Positions 23,846-38,500 of a DNA stretch of 64,000 nt are shown piece after piece. The notes beneath the pieces are model-generated. The model worked only from the letters and a program-made list of their open reading frames with translations, did not search any database and was not told the DNA's origin. Within the stretch, counting starts at the first letter, position 1; each line of letters starts with the position of its first letter. Source of the DNA: Cylindrodendrum hubeiense (lineage: Eukaryota > Ascomycota > Sordariomycetes > Hypocreales > Nectriaceae); assembly GCA_014621425.1 (NCBI GenBank), contig JAANBB010000153.1, positions 1 to 64,000 on the forward strand. The letters are read 5' to 3'. The position numbers were made by a program, and so were the translations under genes.

Positions 23846-26337
23846 ATGGCTGCATCTTCGGTTGACCTGCCCCCACAGCCCGACGAGGAAGCCACACCAC
23901 CTGCCATGCTCGACCGCGCTCGTGGCCTGGCATCCGCCATTGGCGTAGCAGCAGCGGCGGTCGCAGGCCACCATCATGTGTTGGGAGATGTTATGGGACG
24001 CGGAGGAGAAGGAGTAGCTGGGCAAATTGCCAGGGATGGAAACCGAGGAGATGATCAAGATGGAGAAGAGACGGAGGAAATGGAGGGCATCATCTCAGAA
24101 GCACTAACAGCAGTTCCAACAACGGCAACAACATCAGAATCAGAATCAACTGACGCGGGGTGTGGAAGGGCGCTCCCTCCAAAAGGGATTGGTTTACAGG
24201 GCAGGAGTGCTCTTTCCCCCTCCCGCCCAAGCCGTCCGGATAATATCAGCCCCTCGTACCATCACGCACCGTCGCATTCGCCCGCTCCCAAAGTCACGCC
24301 CACCACAGCGCCGGCGACAACCATAGCGCACACGCAGGGGGGGAGGATCACCAAAACCCGGCACCGCCCAACCGCGTCAGCTTCAATGACAAACCTGGTG
24401 GCAGCTGTCGCAGCAGCAATCGCGACGTCCAAGGCCGCAAAACCTCCGCCAGCAGCAGTGGCGCCGTCATCGTCGGCGGCTTCAACCGTCTTGCTCAAGA
24501 CCATGACCCCGCGGGCATCAACTCCGCAAGCAACGACGGCGGGGTCGACGCCCGCCGCCGCCGCGACTGCGACCACCGCCGCTGCTGGGCCTTCGTCCTC
24601 GTCGGCATCCTCATCGGCATCGTCTCTGAAAAACACCGCTGCAGGCTCCTCAAAGCCCTCCTCCGCACCCTCGAATATGACTGCCGCCGCCACCGCCGCC
24701 GCAGTCGACAAGGACTCTCCCGTACTCTCCTTCTGGGGCCCGAGCCCGTTCCCTTGCCCTCACGTTTTGCCCGAATCAAACGAAACCTCATCCGCGGCCA
24801 CGAGGCCGAGCTTGAGGCGAGTTGGACCCGACTTCTTACCGCCCTCCTTGCCGAGGTTGACCACATCGAAGTTCTTGGCGCTCACCTCATCCCATCTATC
24901 GAGTTCGCCGAGATCGAGGACCCGACGCAGTCCACCCGGTTCGGTCGCGATCTCAGGCGCTACGGTGTTGGTGTCATTCGAAAGGTTGTTCCCAAAGCCG
25001 ATGCCGATGTCGCCTTGCAAGAGACAGTCGAGTACCTCAACAGCAAAAGCCACATCAAGACCCAGCAGCACGATCCTGCCTGTTTCGACTTTTTCTGGAC
25101 CCCTGCACAGGTCCGCGCCCGCGCCCACCATGGTGTTCTGAGTGCGCAGCGCTTCATGATGAACCTTTGGGAGACTAGCCCCGAGGACCGACTCGTCACC
25201 CGGTTGCCCATAACGTATGTGGACCGACTGCGGGTACACGGAGCCGGCCAAAGTCTGCCCCACGACCTCAATGTTCCGCCCCTCGAACCCCCACAATCGG
25301 CCGACGACTGGATCAATGCCCTTGAGTCGTCCGCCGGCATCATCGCTCAGGTAGACAATGGCTCTCTCGAGCGCTGGGAACCCGATGGCTACCAGCACGC
25401 AGGGACGTACAACCACGTTTTTCACGGCCGCTGGGAAGACCATGACCCGTGGGAATGCGCCAGCCGCGTCTCTGCAACCATGGATCTGTACAATGGCTAC
25501 GGTGCCTGCACTATCTTTCGAATGTTCCAGGGAGTCCTGGCTCTCTCCACCGTTGAGCCTGGTATGGTCCGATTGCTGCCGTCCCCAAAGCTCGCGACGG
25601 CCTATTATCTACTGCGACCATTCTTTAGCACCCGGAAACCACCCCCAGAGTCTCGCAGCGGCCCTGAGTGGGATGCATACCTTGATCCGAGCAACTGGAA
25701 GCTTGAAAGGGAACCTGATACAATCATCCATGGAGCCGTGCCCGGTCATGCTCAGAGAATCACGGAGCATTGGCATCCCCACCTCCACTTGAGGGGTAGC
25801 ATGATCACTCTCCCCACCCTGCAACCTGGCGACTATGTTTTCTGGCATCCAGACCTCCCATATTATCTCTCCAGCAACAATTATGGCCTTAAGACGCCTA
25901 GCGGCGACAACGAAAATGTCAGCATGCTGGTGTATGTCCCGGCAGCCCCCTTGACCCAAACGAATGCCCTCTATCTTGCTCGCCAGAGAAAGGCATTCCA
26001 GCGGGGTCATCCAGGCCCAGACTTCGACTCTACCGGTCGAGGAACCGTTATGGAAGACGCAGAAACACGCCCTGGTGAGAAGGAAATTGCTGAAATGGGT
26101 GGCCCTGCCGCTTTGCAGGCAATGGGCCTAGCCCCGTGGGAAGTCGCTGGGACTCGTGCCGGCACACCACCAAGTGATAGGGTGAAACCCAAGGACGAGG
26201 ATGTTGAGATGGAGGCTGAAGCTGAGACGAAGAGCTTGATGAGCTCATCGTCGGGCTCTCACGCAGAAGCAGAGGTTGTGCGCTTAGCCAACATTATTCT
26301 CTTCCCAGATCGATCCATGCTCGGCTACTCTGTGTGA
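23846..26337 (+). CDS. DUF1479 (YbiU-like) protein, N-terminus unresolved
   Basis: The sure part is 24754-26337: LPSRFARIKRNLIRGHEAELEASW opens a DUF1479 domain running through RFGRDLRRYGVGVIRKV, NHVFHGRWEDHDPWE and HWHPHLHLRGSMITL. The fold is related to iron/2-oxoglutarate dioxygenases; the reaction is unknown. This frame stays open upstream to a TAA at 24238-24240, has strong C-ending codon bias there, and has no ATG. A splice acceptor (ATATCAG at 24235-24241 or just after) is therefore likely, with an earlier exon, perhaps starting at ATG 23846 (MAASSVDLPPQPDEE). I could not find a donor that joins the frames cleanly. The extension includes a hydrophobic stretch (WAFVLVGILIGIVS) flanked by Arg-rich sequence, unusual for this family. 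The alternative Ala/Ser/Thr-rich frame over 24241-24750 is probably a shadow. Confidence 0.65.
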
Positions 26338-26596
26338 GTAACATTAAGGCGGGATTGGGCTCATTCGCTGGTCACTGTCAATTAGGACACTTTCGTTGGG
26401 TAATTTAAGGGACATGTAGATATACAAGGCTGGGGCAATTCTGCATCGATCTGGCGTTTGAGTGTTTGGGCCTTGGTTGTTTTGGTCTTGTTTGGACCGA
26501 ACCATTACATTGCATTGAATTGACATTGGTCTTTGACTACATAACACATGAATCCCATTTTCAAAATCCCCAACGCCATGAATTTATACCAGTTGT
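26338..26596. other. Convergent 3' region between the DUF1479 gene and the siderophore synthetase
   Basis: A 259-nt spacer holding both transcript ends. No other structure is seen. Confidence 0.5.
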
Positions 26597-29500
26597 CTAT
26601 ACGCCAAACTCATTAAGAAAAGATGCGATTTCCAGGACCAATACCGCAGCCTCGTCGCCCGACACTTGCTGACGCGATCCAAAGACACCAATGTCGAGCC
26701 CAGAGTCTTGTACGGAGGCCTCAATATCTACTGCCATCTATATCACAATACGATTAGCCTTCCTGCCAGTGAATTGAAGTACCAATAAAAATAACTTACC
26801 GAAAACTCGCCCTTGACCACGTTATTCTGAACCTGCTTGTAGGATGTGAGGAGAGCTGGCCCATCGCCAGAATCTCCCGCCCCTCCCTCCAGCATCAGCT
26901 TGACCCGCTCTCCACTCGCCTCTGGCGTGTTTGGAAGGCTGAGGAAGTTCACAAATGACGTGACTTTGACACCAGTCCAGCTGCTGATTTCCCAGAGACC
27001 GACGTCTGCTCGGCCCTCGGAGGCGATCAAGTGGATATCTCGCTGAATGGCCACAGCCACATCAATGAGCGACCGGTCCTTGGGCGCCTCTACCCTCAGT
27101 GGGACCAGATTCAACGTCGGGTAGATCGATGGGAGACCATGCTCTGCGGCTCGGTTTGCGAGGTAGATGCCGAATACAACCGAGGCAGCCTTCTTGTCCT
27201 TCCTGGAGAGAACCTTGGCATATGCTGCCAGGAATACAGATTGGATCGAGATTCCAGAATGAGCAGCAATGTTCTTGATGCTGGTCAAGTCAGGAACAGC
27301 AGATTTCTCAAGGTATGATACTCGCTCCTTTGCTTCGATCGACGATGTATCGCTTTTGAGCATTGGAGGGGCGCCTTGCAAGTACTCGGTCCAGAACGCT
27401 CGTCTTGTCTCGCGGGCATTGTGGGACGCCTGGCCAACCGCGAACTGTCTCCATTGCGATATTCCAAATTCAGCATTCACGGCGGCACCACCTAGCAACT
27501 CCGAGAACCGCTGTAATAGCACAGGAAGACTGACTCCGTCATACAGGGCATGGTGAAGTCTCAATCGGAACGTCCATGACTTGTCGTCGTTCTGTGTAAC
27601 GTGCGCCTTGATCAACGGCTCAAGCAGACCAACTGCTGCAGTACCTTGCGTCGCCAATTCCAATGGCACGCGATGGTCCTTCAGAATTGCCTGCAAGAAT
27701 GGAAGCTCTCTGGAGCGTGTGGCGATGAAAGACGTTCGCAATAGTGGAGTCTCGGAGACGAGCTTGTCCCACGCCGCCTGGATAGCCTCTAGTTCAATGG
27801 GACCCTCGATCAGGCATGGGAATTCAGGATAAAAGACACATCCCTCTGCATTCTCCCATGCGCTCAACATGTATACTTGCATTGGGAGAGCTGGCAGGAG
27901 TTCAACCTGATCCTTGGAGACGTCAAACTTTTCCAGAAGTTGATCAATCTCGACATCCTTCGGTGGCTCCCAAGCATTTACACCTGAACTGGCCTTTGCG
28001 CTACTTCCCAGAGCAGTGGCTGAAATCTCAGCCATATGGGAAATAGTGGTGGCTTTGATGAGGTCCTGAGGCCTAAGATTGAGCCCTTTCTTCCGCAGAA
28101 GCGACGCAACCTTGATTGCGCTAATGGAGTCGAGCCCCAAATTGTAGATATTATCGGACGTCCTGATTGACTCCAACGGAACATCCGAGACCTGGTGGAG
28201 TGTTTCTCGAATTTTCGATGAAGTCTCATCCCATTCCTCGCCCTGGCCCGCCTGCTCATCCACGGCCGGGGTACTCTCGGCCGAGCTACCGTCCTTGAGC
28301 ATGATCGGAGGCATACCACAGATGGACACACCTTGTTCTTCAAATGACAGGATATCTGAGACGTCCGACGTCATCAAGAATTGCATGATCGCGTCGAGAT
28401 TATTGATCAGCGTTTCAGGGCGTTCTGTCAAGCAATACTCGGGCTGGAAAGCAACTCTCCAGACCAGCGTGTCGGCCACCGCCTCAGCCTCAACACACAC
28501 GGGGTACTCCGTCGCCGATGACCCGCCAACAGATTTGAACATCGGATTGATTGTTTCATCTCCAGGTGACCTCTGTAAGATGAATAGAGTGTTGAATAAT
28601 CCCTGTCCATTTATGTTGGCAGCGAGCTGCGCTTTTCGAAGCGGGTAGTTCTGGAATTCTCGAACATCTCCCATGTTCTCCTCCAGGTATCGGAGGAAGA
28701 CCGATGGAGATCCGTAAAGAACGCAACGCAAAGCGATTGTATTCATGGTGGGAAACGCGAGATTTTGGGCCCCGTCAAAGTCGCGGCCAGATATGACAAC
28801 TCCGAACGTCACGTCCAGGGTCTGCATCTGCTGGGCCAACAAAATGGCCCAGCAAGCTTGGCACAATGCCTGAAGACTGATTGACTGCTGCTTACAGAAG
28901 GATGTGATGTCGGAGAGGTGCAAGCTCGATGGTTGCTCTCTCTTTTCCAGTTCGGTGGTATGTTCGACACCTAGGGACTCCCTCCTAGGAACAAGTGTAG
29001 GTACTACTCCCTCCAGGTATTGGCTCCAAAACTCCTTTGCATCCGAGCCCTCAACCGATGTAATATGCGAGAGGAATGAATCGACGGGGGTTCTTGTTGT
29101 TTCCTTTCCATCGTAAGCCGCTTGGAGATCTTGGAACAACAGGCTCAGGGACCACCCATCGTAAAGGGCGTGTGCCATTGAGAGAACGACGAATCGCCGA
29201 AACCCAAGGGTAGCAAACGTCAATTGGAATAAATGGGTGTGTGCTTTCTCGGCTCTCGCTAGCTTTGTTGCCTTGGCAGTGATGTTGTTTACATCATCGA
29301 ATTGATCCAAGCGGACATGCTGAATGTCAAGGTTCATCGACTTGGATACGATCTGGCAGTATGACATGCTCAGGTCGTGGCTGTCAACTTCAAAAAAGCT
29401 CGTCCTCAAAATAGGCGAACGATTGACGACTTCTTGCCATGCATCTTGGAGCACATTTGTATCCACAGAGTCGGAAATCTCGAGGATATCATGGTTGTAG

Positions 29501-32500
29501 TATGATTCGAAATCGGACTGAATCATTCCAGCAACCATTGACTCCTGAAGGGGCGTGGGTGGGAGCGCCGCTTCAACCTTTTCCATGTCGACGCCCAGGT
29601 TTTCCAGATATTGCCATAGCTTGCGTTGTGTGTTCTGGAGCGAGTCCTTGTCATTGGTAACTTTGGAATCGGCCGAGACCGACTTATTTAGCTCTTCGAT
29701 GATCTTGGCGATGGACTGATAGCGCATGATTTGCGATGGCGCGATGGCGACTTGTCGTCTCTTGAGTTTGGCTGAAAGCTTGATGACATCTATACTGTCA
29801 AGCCCAAGCTCCAGGACCGTCACCGTCTCAGATACATCTTGGGGTGAAACATCGGCAAGCAGAGCGATCTCTTGCTGCACTACGAGGGCTTTCTCTGTCC
29901 ACTGGAAGTCCTTGACCTGTTCGGCCTTGACAGGTGCATTTACCAGCACATCTTGGATAGCCCCGACTTCTTGTCCAGCTCTGATTGGAACTTCGTTGTC
30001 TGGGCTTGCTCCCATGAGAGTGATATTTTCTTCGAGCTGATCAAGCAACTCGTCCAATTTAGCGGGCGTAACAATGTGACCTTGTCCAACGAGAGTAAAT
30101 CGCAGACTACCGTTTCGTGAATATACAACCTCAAGGGCAAGTGGGTAGTCAGGACTTCCGTGGTTGTCAAGATTCTCCCACGGTAGCGAGCCGCCATCCT
30201 GAGGTGTCTCGATCTGGAAGGCAAAGAGATTATCGAATAATGCCTTACCACCGGAACACCACTTTTGGATGCTCTTGAGAGGAACGTGCTGGAAGTCGAG
30301 AATCGCTGTGTTGAACTCATGGCATTGGCGGATGAGTGACGACCAAGTCTGCTTTTGGACGCCCTTGGAGTAGAAGGGGATTGTGTTGAAAAGTGGACCA
30401 ATGGTATGCTCAACGTTTTCCAGCTCGATTGCTCTGCCTGATACGATGACACCGATTGTTGCACTGCTCGTTACGCATTTCTTTAGTGCAGCAGTCCACA
30501 ATGCCAGCGAGACTGCTTGAAGTGTGACATTCTGCGACGAACGCACCCGCTCGAGATTCTTTGCGGAGATTTCTCGCACAGCTGTGACAGCATCATTCTC
30601 TCCCTGCTGTCCAAGTGGTGGCACAGGAGCGAAGGACCAACCACGGAGATGATCCTCCCAGAATCTCTTGCAGTTGTCGTATCTCAGCAATGGACCATGA
30701 CTGAGCGCCTCCAGGAAAGACGGGCCGGAAGGTGTTTCCCTGCCGTTGTATTTAGCCAACAACCTCTGCATCATTAAATCGAAGCTGTTTCCATCGTAAA
30801 GTGCGTGGAAGATGTGGATGACAAGTCTTCTGGACTGTGGAGTTGTCAGATAGATGAGTCGCAGTGGCGTAGCGATGAGCGAGGCATTCTGTTTGACCCA
30901 ATCCTGCTTCTTTTCTTCCAGATAGCTTCCAATTAGTTCGTGGTTTTCAAGAGTGTGTTCCTCCCAAGGAGGATACATGTTTCTCAAAGCTACCTGAACG
31001 AAGCCGTTTGTCGTTGGGACGAAAGCAGTTCTGAGAATCGCTTCTGACTGCACAAGTTCATTCCATGAAGTACGTAGTAACTCCACGGATGTAGTGTCTG
31101 CAAGCTCAAGTTCAAAGACATTGAAATAAGCATCCTGCTGATCGCTGGTCATAGTTCGGGAAATGATGCCTTGTTGCAGGGGCGAGCAGGGAGCAATGTA
31201 CTCAATATCTGCAGCCTTCACGCCAAGTCCCCGGCAGATAACACCCCGGTATCTGTGGCCACATGACTGGATTGATTGCTTTACTTCGCGAATGAACTTG
31301 CCCTGCTGGACAGTAGAAGTTTTTGCCAAAGCATTGGCAAGATCACCGACAATCGGATACTTGAGCAGGGCGGCTGGTGAAGCGGCTTTGATGCCTCGAG
31401 CCCTCAGGAGAGCAGAGAGTCTCAGTGCAGTGATCGAGTCCACGCCAACATCAAATATGCTAGTTGATGAGGTCAGATCCTCCGGCTTCATGTCGCTGAA
31501 TTGGGCAAGAATCTCAATCAATTTGCCCATGGTCTCGACAGCAGCAGCAGAAACAGGCGTTATTGAAGCGTGGGATAGCTCCATGAGCAGCTCGGGAGAC
31601 AGCTCGCCGAATAGTTTCCTAAGTTCCTTGACTTCTGCTTTGTTATTTGAAGAGAGCGGGATGTAAGGGAGTGCGAAGATGTAGGTCGGCACCATGTAGC
31701 CTGGAAGCCTTGTGCGGCAAGCCTCCTTAGCCTTCACACCCAACCCTTTGTCGTCTGGAAGGACTTGGAGCTTTCCGGACTTTGCTTTCTGGCCGACGAC
31801 AAATGAAACAAGGACGTCCTTGCCACTTGTGCCATGTCGAGTCACAATGGTAGCAGTGTCTTGAATCTCGTTAACGCCAGTTCGAATAGCGTGATTGATC
31901 TCAGCAATCTCAAGTCGCTGCCCGCGCAGTTTGACCTGGTCATCAGCTCGGCCAAGAAAATCAAAGCAGCCATCATGGAGAACTCGAACGAGATCTCCTG
32001 TTCGGTAAATCTTTTCACCAAACTCTTTCAGTGTCGGAAAACGCTCTTCTGTGAGCTCAGGCCGGTTCAAGTAGCCCTTGCCAACCAGCTTACCCGAAAC
32101 GCAAAGCTCGCCGACTCCGCCACGAATAACCGGAATTTCGGTGCCTTGGCGGAAGATATAGGAACCGACATTGGGGAACTGCTGTCCAATATTGCTTGGA
32201 CGGCCATTGACCGGGACACGTTGATACATCGTAACACCAATGGTTGCCTCAGTAGGCCCGTAAGCGTTGTAGATGACGGCCTTGGGCCCCCAGACGTCCA
32301 GGATTTCCTGCTTCAATTGCTCGCCGCCGGTGATGAAAACACCACGACAGAGACTAGGAACTTCATCAGGGTGAGTGAGACGTGCCAGACTTGGTGTCAA
32401 ATCAATATGTGTGATGTCCAGCCTGTTGATCGAGGCGGTCAAGTCATCCAAGATGAGGTCCTTGGGGGCGGCAACAACAGCAATGCCAACCGACCAACTC

Positions 32501-35500
32501 CAATACTGCTCAAGCACAGAAACATCGAAGTGAAGTGCAGCAAACTGCAGCCATCGCGAATCGGCATCCCAGTGTCCTTTGAAAAGCTCTTGAAAGGCCA
32601 TCATTGCTTCCACGGCATTGTCGTGCGTAATCTCGCATCCTTTTGGAGTGCCTGTTGTGCCTGACGTATATAGACAATAGCAGGTATCCGAGGGAGCAAT
32701 AGCTGGCGTGTATACAGGTTGGGGAATTTCCAAGGCCTCAAGGGAGGCTGTGTCGATAGTAATGACCTTGCAATCGACTTCAAAGCCCATGGAACCCGGA
32801 TCCGTAGTTAATAGACACGGGGCTTGGGAATCCTGGAGAATGAACTGTTTTCGTGCCATCGGAGCTGTGGGGTCCAAAGCCACAAAGGAGCAGCCTGCTT
32901 TGAGAATGCCAAGGATGGAGAAGTACGCCTCAGGGCACTTGTCGAAGTGAATCGCTACAATGCTGCCGGGAGTAGCCTGATCTCTCAAGATGCTTGCCAC
33001 TTTATTTCCCAAGCAATTGAACTCCTTGTAGGTCCAGTCTTGTTTAATAGGTGTCTCGCCATCAAATCCTGAGATAAATTCGAGTGCCGTCTTCTCTGGG
33101 TTGGAAACTGCTCTTGTTTCAACAAACTGATGAAGAAGCTGGACTGGGGCAGTAAGAGTTGGCGAGACTGCTGGTAGTATCGAGTAGAGATGTGTCGCCT
33201 TGTTATAAGTGTCGTCTTCGTGGCCAGTGGGATTGCAAGCGATGTGAGCCAAAGACGAATCGAATTGTTCAACCAAGATCTTCGCTTGTTCTTGGGGAAG
33301 AAGGTCGCTATGATAAGTTATGCACAGACGAATTTGATCATTGTCTACTGGTTCAATCTCCAGGGAGACAGGGTACTCGACCATCGCCTCGTCCTCTACA
33401 GCCTTCCAGGGGACTGTGGCAGATTCTGCAGTATCCATCTTCTGATAGGCGATGAGAGTGTCGAAAACGGTCCCTGATGGGTGGCCTAGCCATTTTTGAA
33501 CCTGACCAAGAGGCGAAAACTGATGCTTATGGAGATGTTGGTTGTACTCCATCATGTATTTGACCAGATCCGCATTGGACGCGTTGTTGGATGCAACAAT
33601 TGGGACCGTATTCAGACAGGGGAAAGGCGCATCCTTCGTCTCGTCTGTTGTTCTTCCAGACAAGACAACCCCGAAAATGACGGAGCTTTCGCCCAAGTAC
33701 GAGGCCATTACTCTGGTCCAGGCAGCTTGTATGGCAGCTTGTATGGAGATGTTTGAGGCCTGCGTTGCTTGTTGCAGCTTGGAAAATGACAAGGATGATA
33801 TGATCGCGTCCGATTTGACCTCCCTTTTCTCTATGCGTAGAGGAGTCATCACGGGGAACTTGTTCACGACTGCTTGGCCCGCCTTTGCCGCCCAGAACTC
33901 CTTTTCTTGTGTTTTCCCTTCCAGAGACTTGCACAAGATGGTTGACAACGCTGGCTCGATCGCCGAGAAACCACGCGGCTCTTGGCTTTTCAAGAGTCTT
34001 GAAAGCTCATCCAACATGAGATGAAGCGACGCGGCATCGTATAGAGCATGGTGAATGATGAGGTTCATCCTGAGCTGGCCGTCCGTCTCAACCAGTACAA
34101 CCTTCCAGGGCGGGAGACGTAGAGAGTCTTGAATGCTGTGAACCATGTCCTTCTTTTGCTGCAAAAGATCGATGTCATCGCTTTGAGAAGTTTGCAGGAT
34201 CTCCAATGGGAGTGCTATTGATCCTGAAGTGTATCGAACCATTGCAAACGAGGTGTCGCCATGGTTAACAGGAACAAAGCCGGTCCGAAGCATAGGATGG
34301 CTGGCTTGGAGAGCCATCCAAGACCCCTTCAAGTCTTCAACCTTTACGTCCGGATCAACCTGGTAGTGAACTGCATTCATATAGTGGTCTCCATTGGATT
34401 GAAGGAATGATGCAATCATGGCAGACTGAACGGGCGTGCAGGGCAGTATTGACTCGACCTTGGCATCGGTTGGCAGCATTGTCGAGACATGTGAAAAGAC
34501 TTGGTTTGAGAATTGACCAAAATCATAGACACGGTGCGGGTCTGAGCCCTTCCTTGCGGAATTCTGCAACAGCTTAGCTGCTATCTTTGAGGTGGTAGGG
34601 CACTCGATCACGTCAGATGCTGAGATACTGAAGCCCTCTTGACGCAAGATTGAGGCGATCTGAACCGCATTGATACTATCCAAGCCAAGCTGGAAAATAG
34701 TTGTGCGGCGATGAATCTGGGTCTCGGGCATCCCAGAAAGTTGGGCGAGAACCCGACGGACTTGAGATTCAATCTCACCCCACTGCTCCTCACTCGCTTG
34801 GGAGGGAGCAATAGCTTCCGACCTTTCCTGTCGTGGCTTTAACACACTCAGACCGGAACTAATTGCGACTGGCAGACGGTCTCTGTTCAGAAGAGTTGCA
34901 TGTGGCGAGGTGAGTGTTGCCCTAAGTAAGAGTTTGAAGGCGTCTGCTAGAGCTGCAGCAACGTCTCCCGTCACAATGCCCATATCGCGATGAATGTTGA
35001 TGACCAAAGAGTTCAAACTCGGGCATGGTACAACCTCGCAGACCAGCGGGATGTCCATCTCTCCAGAGTCTTCTTCAAGGGTCCAAACTCTACTGTCGAT
35101 GTCCTGCAGTGGTGTCTGGACGAGCAGAAGGGTTTCAAATAGATGTCTACCTGTGCGGTTCACCTTCCGTTGAATGAGACGCAAGGGAGTGAACTGGTAT
35201 GCCAGGAGTTCGGTGTTCAGTTTCTGTAAGTGCTTCGCCATCTCAATGTTGCTCCAGTTCGGAGAGAAGTCGACTCGGACAGGGATTGTATTGAAGCAAG
35301 GCGCGACGAGCCTGTCGAGTCCTTCCATGTTCAGGGTGCGACCGCCAACGACATTTCCAAAGCAAACATCAGGGCGATTTTGTGCCATTGAAAGCACATT
35401 TGCCCAACTGGCTTGGCAAACTGACAGCAGTGACGTGCCCAGACTTCGAGTTCGTGTTTGGAGTTCTGTGAGCGACAAGTCTAAAGAAGTCGTATGGGTG

Positions 35501-38500
35501 CATTGATCTATCCCGCTGGTCATGCTAGCAAAGAGGCTTGACGGTCGGTAGCCATGGAAATGCTCCAGCCAAAATTGTTCAACATCTCCAGGCAGCTCCA
35601 TGGCTGTTCGCAAAAATTGCATGTATGATGCAGGCGGGGGGAGCTTGGCATGTCTTGCCAGTGCTTCCACTTCCTTTAGGAGTCGTTCCATGGCGACAGC
35701 ATCGTACAGAGCGTGATGGCAAATGAAAGAAAGGAATACCGATCCCCGATATCGCAAGATGGCAAGAGACACGGGCGGAGTTTGCGAGTCGACTGGGTCC
35801 GGAAGAGTTTTGAGATGTTCCTCAACCGCGCCATCAAACGATGGCTCGGTTACCTCCAGGTTCATCCAGGGAATCTCCCATCCCTTAAGAACGACCTGAG
35901 CGATTGCCCGTTGGGAATCGTGAGTGGTGATGAAGCAAGTCCGGAGTATATCATGCCGTTCAGCCATGATCTTCCAGAAAGACTTGATGATCTGCGGCCC
36001 AATGTGAAGGCGCAGGAGGATCTTGTTATAGTAACTCGATTGACCACGTGAGAGCATCGCTTCTTGCAGCGGCATGCAAGGCAGAACAGCCTCAACAGTC
36101 TTGCCCTGTTCAGCAAAGGTATGTGTAACAGTGTCAATAAAAGTAGCAGGGAAGAAGTCCATAGGACTAGCCTCGTTCTGGATCTGGGCTTCTTCGGAGA
36201 GGTGGCGGGAGAGTTGCGCAACAGTTGGGTGTTGTAGGATTTCAGAGACAGCAACTCTTCTATTCAACTGAAGTCCAAGCTCGCGGCTCAGATGAATTGC
36301 AGATATGGAGTCGACTCCGAGCATGGTGAGCGGAGTCCACCTCCCAACTTCTTGTCTCGATGACTTGGTTGCGCGGGCGATAGTATCAGCCACGACTGAT
36401 TCCATCGAGGTCCAATCTCCATCGTCGTGGAAGTCTTGCGATGAACCCGACACAGTCTCAAGATATTGTTGTCCGAGGTGCTCAAAACACGCGCGGAGGG
36501 CACGTTGGTCAACCTTACCGCTGGGAGAGAGCGGGATAGTCGACACAGGTACCAGGTACGATGGGATCATGTAAGCAGGGAGCCGTGATTGCAAAAGGGC
36601 GAAGAGAGAGCGATGGGTCTCAGCATGAACCTCCATCTCGCAGAAATCAGAATGGCCTTTTTCTGATACATAGAACAAGACTAGCTGTTCAGCTGCCGTC
36701 TTCTCCAGTCGAGCCAGTAGAGTCACAGCGGAGCTACCCAGCCCGGTAGAGGTAGCAACACTGTTAATCTCACTGGTCTCAATTCGCTGTCCCCTGAGCT
36801 TGACCTGGTTATCCATGCGGCCGAGGAACATCATCGATCCGTCAGGGAACATCCGACCCAGATCGCCCGTCCGGTAAAGTCTACCGTACTGGGGGTGCTC
36901 AACAAACTTTTCCACTGTCAGTTCCGGCATATTGAGATAGCCCTGAGCTACTTGGGGACCACCAAAGCATAACTCTCCAACCCAACCAAGAGGGGAGATA
37001 TCCAGGCTGCCTGGGACAAGGATAAAGGCAGAGGTGTTGGGGAGCGCATGTCCCAAATGTTCAACATTGTTGTCAGAAGCCATCTTCTTGACTGTACAGA
37101 TGTTGGTCAGCTCGGATGGGCCGTAGCCTTGCCATAGCTTATCATGCCATTTCTCTAGGACAGACTTGGTCAACGCTTCGCCGGCAGAGACTAGGAACTC
37201 CACGCTAGGGACATTGCGAGGATCAATCAGAGATGCCACAGTAGGCGTCATACTCAGGTGTGTAACGTCCAGCTCGCGAATTGACTTCTCTAGATCCTCA
37301 AAAAGAGTGTCGTTTATCCCTGAGCAGAGGCACATCCCAGTGTGCCAAGTGTAGAAAATCTCGAAAACAGAGACATCAAAGACTTGCGAACAAGTTTGCA
37401 GGAAGCGGCCCTGGGACTTTGAGCTAGCTGGATATGTCGACTTGAGGATCGAGAGATTGGACATGATACTCTGTTGCTGCACTGCCACGCCCTTGGGGAC
37501 ACCAGTAGTTCCAGAGGTATAAATGACGTAGGCAAGCCGAGAACTATCCGTTGGTGTATCAAGATTGTGTGTGGATTGATTGCTCAAGGGGGCAGAATCG
37601 ATGTTGATCCAAAAAGTTCTAGGGGCACGGGGGACGGCAGGATTCGATGCATCATCAACCAGGCAGTACTTGGCTCCGGCTTGCTTCAAGATACCCTGGA
37701 TGCGAACAGCGGGAGTCGAGGGTAAGATTGGAAGATAGGCGCAGCCGGCTTTCAAAATGGCCAGTATGGAGACGTAAAAGCTTGGTGACTTGTCCATGAT
37801 AATCGCAACCACGTCGCCAATTCTGGTGCCCTTATTTCTTAAATGCCGGCCAAGCTGATTGGCAGAATTGTTCAGCTCTTGGAATGACATTGTGGTGATT
37901 TTGCGCCGCCCTGATTGTTGCTGAGCGAAACACAGCGCGCTGAGTGTGGGGTTCTTGGACGCCATGGCTTCAAATTCCTTCGACAAGTCTGAAATTTCTT
38001 CGCGAACATCAGGAGCAGTGTTGAATGTTGACAAACGAACATTGATATTGCGCTGGATTGCTTTGAAGTCCTGTGTAGAATTCTCAAGGATGCCAAGACT
38101 CATCGACTCAAATTGTTTGACAATGTGCTCAATAAACGTCGGCGAGATGACATCTTGTCGATATGTGACTTGCAGAGTAAACCCGTTTGGCGTTGGTTCT
38201 ATCTCGAAAAGAATTGGCGTTTCAAGACGGTCAAGATGCCTCGTCTCTTTTACCAGATTGTGGGAGCGTGCTGAGCTATCAAGAGACTCCTGATACGCAA
38301 ACAGGACGTCGTACAAGCTTTCACCTGGGTGCAAGCCTGCAAGCTTCTTGATTTCCGCGAGAGGAAGCATGCAGTGCTGCATAGCTTTGCGATTACTTGA
38401 GTGGATATTGTTTAGAATGTCCAAGTTGGCAGTCACAGTGCTCAAATCCACTCGCAGAGGAAGAGATGCAATGCAAGGTCCGACAATCTTCTCGACGCCT

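Noticed and set aside
23846..24750. Long Ala/Ser/Thr-rich frame read through into 25141
   Set aside because: Its third codon positions are not C-biased beyond ~24240, while the overlapping frame continuous with DUF1479 is. Only its first part may be a real exon.
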